Below, one piece after another: positions 60,877-64,000 of a stretch of DNA of 64,000 nt. The DNA lies in assembly GCF_000430785.1 (NCBI RefSeq), contig NZ_AUMR01000032.1, positions 1 to 64,000 on the forward strand. The letters are read 5' to 3'. The first letter of the stretch is position 1, and every line of letters begins with the position of its first letter. This DNA is from Ectobacillus panaciterrae DSM 19096 (GTDB lineage: Bacteria; Bacillota; Bacilli; Bacillales; Bacillaceae_G). The notes beneath the pieces were generated by a model. It did no database searches. It was not told the DNA's origin and was given only the letters and a program-made list of their open reading frames with translations. A program made the position numbers and the translations under genes.

Positions 60877-61013
60877 ACTTCGTCCAAAAAAGAAGGAAAA
60901 ACTTTTTCTTTTAAATAGTCATAATAAATTAGGACAAAGTCATATTTATGTAATGTCCTGACTACTAGAATGAACGAATATATTCCCAACAACTCTTAGG
61001 GAGGGGATCTCAC

Positions 61014-62492
61014 TTGGAAAAGATTGATATTTTTAAAGATATTGCCGAGCGTACGGGCGGTGATATCTATTTCGGAGTCGTCGGTGCAGTCCGCACCGGA
61101 AAGTCCACTTTTATTAAAAAATTTATGGAACTTGTCGTTATTCCGAACATCAAGAACGAAGCGGATCGTCAAAGAGCGCAGGATGAGCTGCCGCAAAGCG
61201 CAGCAGGCAGAACGATCATGACAACAGAGCCGAAGTTCGTTCCGAACCAAGCGGTCTCCATTCATGTGGAGGAAGGGCTTGCTGTTAACATTCGTCTTGT
61301 CGATTGTGTCGGCTATACAGTTCCTGGCGCCAAAGGATATGAAGATGAGAATGGACCGCGCATGATTAATACACCTTGGTATGAAGAGCCGATTCCCTTC
61401 CATGAAGCCGCTGAAATCGGAACGCGCAAGGTCATTCAAGAGCACTCTACAATCGGCGTTGTGATTACGACAGACGGGACCATTGGTGAAATTCCGCGGC
61501 GCGACTATATTGATGCGGAAGAAAGAGTTGTCAATGAGCTGAAGGAAGTAGGAAAACCTTTCATTATGATTATTAATACGGTGCAGCCGTATCATCCTGA
61601 TACAGAGCAGCTTCGACAAAATTTAATCGAGCAATATGACATTCCAGTATTAGCAATGAGCGTGGAGGGCATGAGAGAGGGAGACGTTTTAAACGTCTTG
61701 CGCGAAGCTTTATACGAGTTCCCTGTACTCGAAGTGAATGTAAATCTTCCAAGCTGGGTTATGGTATTAACTGAAAACCACTGGCTGCGTCAAAGTTATC
61801 AGGAAGCTGTGCAGGAGACGGTGAAAGATATTAAGCGTTTGCGCGATGTAGATCGCGTTGTATGGCAATTCAGCCAATATGAATTTATTGACCGCGCTAG
61901 TCTCGCAGGCATTGATATGGGGCAAGGCGTGGCTGAAATTGACCTATATGCGCCTGATGAGTTATACGATCAAATCTTGAAAGAGGTAGTCGGTGTAGAG
62001 ATCCGTGGAAAAGATCATCTATTAAAGCTTATGCTTGATTTCGCTCATGCGAAAACGGAGTACGATCAAGTTGCAGACGCTTTAAAAATGGTTAAACAAA
62101 CAGGATACGGCATCGCAGCGCCTGCATTGGCTGATATGAGCTTGGATGAGCCGGAAATCATCCGCCACGGTTCGCGATTCGGTGTGAAGCTCAAGGCTGT
62201 TGCTCCTTCTATTCATATGATTAAAGTGGATGTCGAATCCACATTTGAGCCGATTATCGGAACAGAGAAGCAAAGCGAGGAACTCGTTCGCTATCTCATG
62301 CAGGATTTTGAAGATAATCCGCTTTCCATTTGGAATTCTGACATATTCGGCCGTTCGCTCAGCTCCATTGTGCGCGAAGGAATTCAAGCGAAGCTGTCGC
62401 TTATGCCGGAAAATGCCCGCTATAAGCTGAAAGAAACGCTAGAGCGTATCATTAACGAAGGCTCCGGTGGCCTAATTGCCATTATCTTATAA
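61014..62492 (+). CDS. spoIVA: Spore coat morphogenetic ATPase SpoIVA
   Basis: 492 residues from TTG at 61014 behind GGGAGGGGATC. N-terminal P-loop GAVRTGKSTFIKKFMELV near 20 with Sensor-like T and DCVGY (Walker B-like) near 100. The middle and C-terminal regions guide polymerisation on the forespore, ending GSGGLIAIIL, the conserved tail that anchors to SpoVM-bearing membrane. ATP hydrolysis drives irreversible assembly of the coat base layer. Made in the mother cell under sigma-E. A terminator follows. Confidence 0.97.
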   Translation: MEKIDIFKDIAERTGGDIYFGVVGAVRTGKSTFIKKFMELVVIPNIKNEADRQRAQDELPQSAAGRTIMTTEPKFVPNQAVSIHVEEGLAVNIRLVDCVGYTVPGAKGYEDENGPRMINTPWYEEPIPFHEAAEIGTRKVIQEHSTIGVVITTDGTIGEIPRRDYIDAEERVVNELKEVGKPFIMIINTVQPYHPDTEQLRQNLIEQYDIPVLAMSVEGMREGDVLNVLREALYEFPVLEVNVNLPSWVMVLTENHWLRQSYQEAVQETVKDIKRLRDVDRVVWQFSQYEFIDRASLAGIDMGQGVAEIDLYAPDELYDQILKEVVGVEIRGKDHLLKLMLDFAHAKTEYDQVADALKMVKQTGYGIAAPALADMSLDEPEIIRHGSRFGVKLKAVAPSIHMIKVDVESTFEPIIGTEKQSEELVRYLMQDFEDNPLSIWNSDIFGRSLSSIVREGIQAKLSLMPENARYKLKETLERIINEGSGGLIAIIL

Positions 62493-62497
62493 CAAAC

Positions 62498-62526
62498 GAA
62501 GGCCCCCCTTAAAGGGGGTTTTTGCT
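62498..62526 (+). terminator. Terminator of spoIVA
   Basis: CCCCCTT/AAGGGGG stem followed by TTTTTG. Confidence 0.85.
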
Positions 62527-62547
62527 GTTGATAGGGTAATAGAGCTT

Positions 62548-62580
62548 GAGAAGCTGAACGGGCCGATTTCGCATTTTTAG
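62548..62580 (+). repeat. REP-like repeat, tail only
   Basis: GCTTGAGAAGCTGAACGGGC followed by CGATTTCGCATTTTT, a degenerate tail. Confidence 0.5.
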
Positions 62581-62772
62581 CGTGTTTTTCATGTATTCTT
62601 GGTAACATTTTCTTTAAAAATATTGAATTATAGAGAAGAATCGTATAATATAGGGCTTGATAATGAATTATCTACATCTTTGTAGTATAGAATTTGTGAA
62701 AATTGCCTACAAATGAAGATAAGACTCACTTTATCATTCATATAGTGGTCCCTTTGGGAGGAGGTGAATGGC

Positions 62773-63048
62773 ATGAATAAGACTGATTTAATCAATGCAG
62801 TTGCAGAAGCAAGTGATCTTTCTAAAAAAGATGCAACGAAAGCTGTTGACGCTGTTTTCGATGCGATCTTAGAAGCATTAAAGAACGGTGACAAGGTACA
62901 ACTAATCGGATTTGGAAACTTTGAAGTTCGTGAACGTGCTGCTCGCAAAGGACGCAATCCTCAAACTGGTGAGGAAATCGAAATCGCGGCAAGCAAAGTA
63001 CCTGCTTTCAAACCTGGCAAAGCACTTAAAGACGCAGTTCAACAGTAA
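62773..63048 (+). CDS. hbs: DNA-binding protein HU
   Basis: 91 residues from ATG at 62773 behind GGGAGGAGGTG. Begins [20 protein letters not shown] and has the DNA-gripping arm signature [20 protein letters not shown]. Main nucleoid protein in Bacillus. Located between spoIVA and folE, as in B. subtilis. The upstream AT-rich region (62580-62760) holds its promoters; no ORF seen there. Confidence 0.97.
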   Translation: MNKTDLINAVAEASDLSKKDATKAVDAVFDAILEALKNGDKVQLIGFGNFEVRERAARKGRNPQTGEEIEIAASKVPAFKPGKALKDAVQQ

Positions 63049-63133
63049 GGTGTGGTAAAAGGGATGAACGGAGCACCCATTACATATAGTCTTTCTTAGG
63101 AAAGATCCCTTTAAACACCAAGATACTTAGCGA

Positions 63134-63165
63134 AGTCCCTCTATGGAAATAGAGGGGCTTTTTGC
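63134..63165 (+). terminator. Terminator of hbs
   Basis: CCCTCTAT/ATAGAGGGG stem followed by CTTTTTG. Confidence 0.8.
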
Positions 63166-63189
63166 TTGGAAATAAAAAAGCAGGATTCC

Positions 63190-63335
63190 TGAGTGAGCCG
63201 GCTGCGCTTTTCTATGTCTAGCTCCACCGGCTAGGCGCTGCCACCTAAGAACCTCCGCCACAAAAAAGCAGAAAGCGCTTTTTAGGGCGGAGAACCTTAG
63301 GCTCTGCGCCTGAACGAGCCGGCTGCGCTTTTCTT
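63190..63335 (+). repeat. REP-like cruciform repeat, full copy with preceding tail
   Basis: A tail (GAGTGAGCCGGCTGCGCTTTTC) is followed at once by a full unit TGTCTAGCTCCACC to GGCTGCGCTTTTCTT, arranged as at 27.2 kb. Fills most of the 368-base gap between hbs and folE. Confidence 0.85.
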
Positions 63336-63416
63336 AATTTTTTGCTTTTAAAAACATACATATGCTAGAATGTTTTCATACAACTTTAGGACTGATTTTT
63401 GGGAGGATTTTGGCGG

Positions 63417-63986
63417 ATGGCAAAAGTAAACTTAGCACAAATTGAAGAAGCAGTGCGTCTTATTTTAGAAGCGATTGGAGATGACCCGAATCGCGAGGGT
63501 GTGCTTGAGACACCGAAACGTGTAGCGAAAATGTATGCGGAAGTGTTCGCAGGTATGCATGAAGACCCGAAAGAGCATCTGCATAAAGTATTCGGCGAAG
63601 ACCATGAAGAGCTTGTTTTAGTAAAGGATATCCCGTTTTTCTCTATGTGTGAACATCACCTTGTTCCTTTCTACGGTGTAGCGCATGTTGCATATATTCC
63701 AAAGGGCGGCAGAGTAACCGGCTTAAGCAAGCTGGCACGCACTGTTGATACGGTAGCGCGCAAACCGCAGCTGCAAGAACGCATTACTTCTACTGTAGCA
63801 GATTCTATTATGGAGGTGCTCGAACCGCATGGCGCTATGGTCGTAGTAGAAGCGGAGCATATGTGCATGACGATGAGAGGCGTGAAGAAGCCGGGCGCTA
63901 AAACAGTCACTTCTGCAGTTCGAGGAGTTCTTGCGAAGGATTCTGCTGCAAGAGCAGAAGTACTGTCTTTAATCAAGTCTAACTAA
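63417..63986 (+). CDS. folE: GTP cyclohydrolase I, type IA
   Basis: Converts GTP to 7,8-dihydroneopterin triphosphate in the first step of folate synthesis. 189 residues from ATG at 63417 behind GGGAGGATTT; the earlier frame start at 63399 lies before that site. Zinc ligands: Cys and His in [13 protein letters not shown] near 75 and Cys in [13 protein letters not shown] near 145. GKVHIAYIP-like [20 protein letters not shown] follows the first. In B. subtilis it is mtrA, followed by mtrB; that gene would lie beyond the window end. Confidence 0.96.
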   Translation: MAKVNLAQIEEAVRLILEAIGDDPNREGVLETPKRVAKMYAEVFAGMHEDPKEHLHKVFGEDHEELVLVKDIPFFSMCEHHLVPFYGVAHVAYIPKGGRVTGLSKLARTVDTVARKPQLQERITSTVADSIMEVLEPHGAMVVVEAEHMCMTMRGVKKPGAKTVTSAVRGVLAKDSAARAEVLSLIKSN

Positions 63987-64000
63987 AGAAAAGCAGGTCT

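Overview
The window is a chromosome segment of a low-GC, endospore-forming Firmicute of the family Bacillaceae. Gene order and protein sequence resemble the Bacillus cereus group and its close relatives (resABCDE next to dacB-spmA-spmB, ypbB-recS-ypbD-ypbE-ypbG, der-gpsA-spoIVA-hbs-folE, a Bacillus-type GudB). Several blocks keep the B. subtilis order with local replacements. No rRNA, tRNA, CRISPR array or prophage was seen.

Layout. 0-16.4 kb is a patchwork. It holds an IS200/IS605 transposase remnant beside a broken gene, flavohemoglobin hmp converging on a Crp/Fnr regulator, a TauE/SafE exporter, a Pit phosphate transporter with its DUF47 partner, two CotB-like spore coat genes (one with Asn-rich repeats), a DUF72 gene, a Fur-box small gene, a recombinase-fold protein, an unpaired sensor kinase, deoD, and a gene remnant carrying two short palindromic insertions. 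16.5-22.3 kb is a heme/iron block: hssR-hssS, an HssR-type direct repeat, hrtB-hrtA, then a Fur-box fhuF-type reductase gene and a membrane-anchored unknown. 22.3-30.6 kb holds mprF, ypuI, a long superoxide dismutase, dacB-spmA-spmB (spore cortex and maturation) and rluB. 30.6-36.7 kb is the cytochrome c biogenesis/respiration operon resABC with resDE. 36.9-46.5 kb holds a cobalamin adenosyltransferase, an M23/LysM protein, ferredoxin, the ypbB-recS-ypbD-ypbE cluster, ypbG, a MerR/B12-domain regulator and mecB. 46.6-56.7 kb holds gudB, an amidase, ypdA, ansA, ypfB, cmk, the S1 homolog, fni, ypzI, yphA and the YIEGIA gene with its small partner. 56.8-64 kb holds der, gpsA, spoVIF, yphE, yphF, spoIVA, hbs and folE.

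Two dispersed intergenic repeat families stand out. The first is a MITE-like element of about 150-190 bp with imperfect terminal inverted repeats and TATATA at its ends (five copies: 7.4, 15.3, 15.7, 37.7 and 43.8 kb). The second is a REP/cruciform-like element of about 120 bp (full copies at 27.2, 54.7, 59.2 and 63.2 kb, plus partial tails elsewhere). Two MITE copies sit in one short gene near 15.3-15.9 kb.

No plainly novel multi-gene system was found. The best leads are the two repeat families, the doubly interrupted gene, the divergent B12-domain MerR regulator, a perfect 18-bp-arm palindrome next to a start codon, a terminator palindrome that gives two convergent genes the same C-terminal residues, and several small ORFs of fewer than 50 codons with good ribosome-binding sites.
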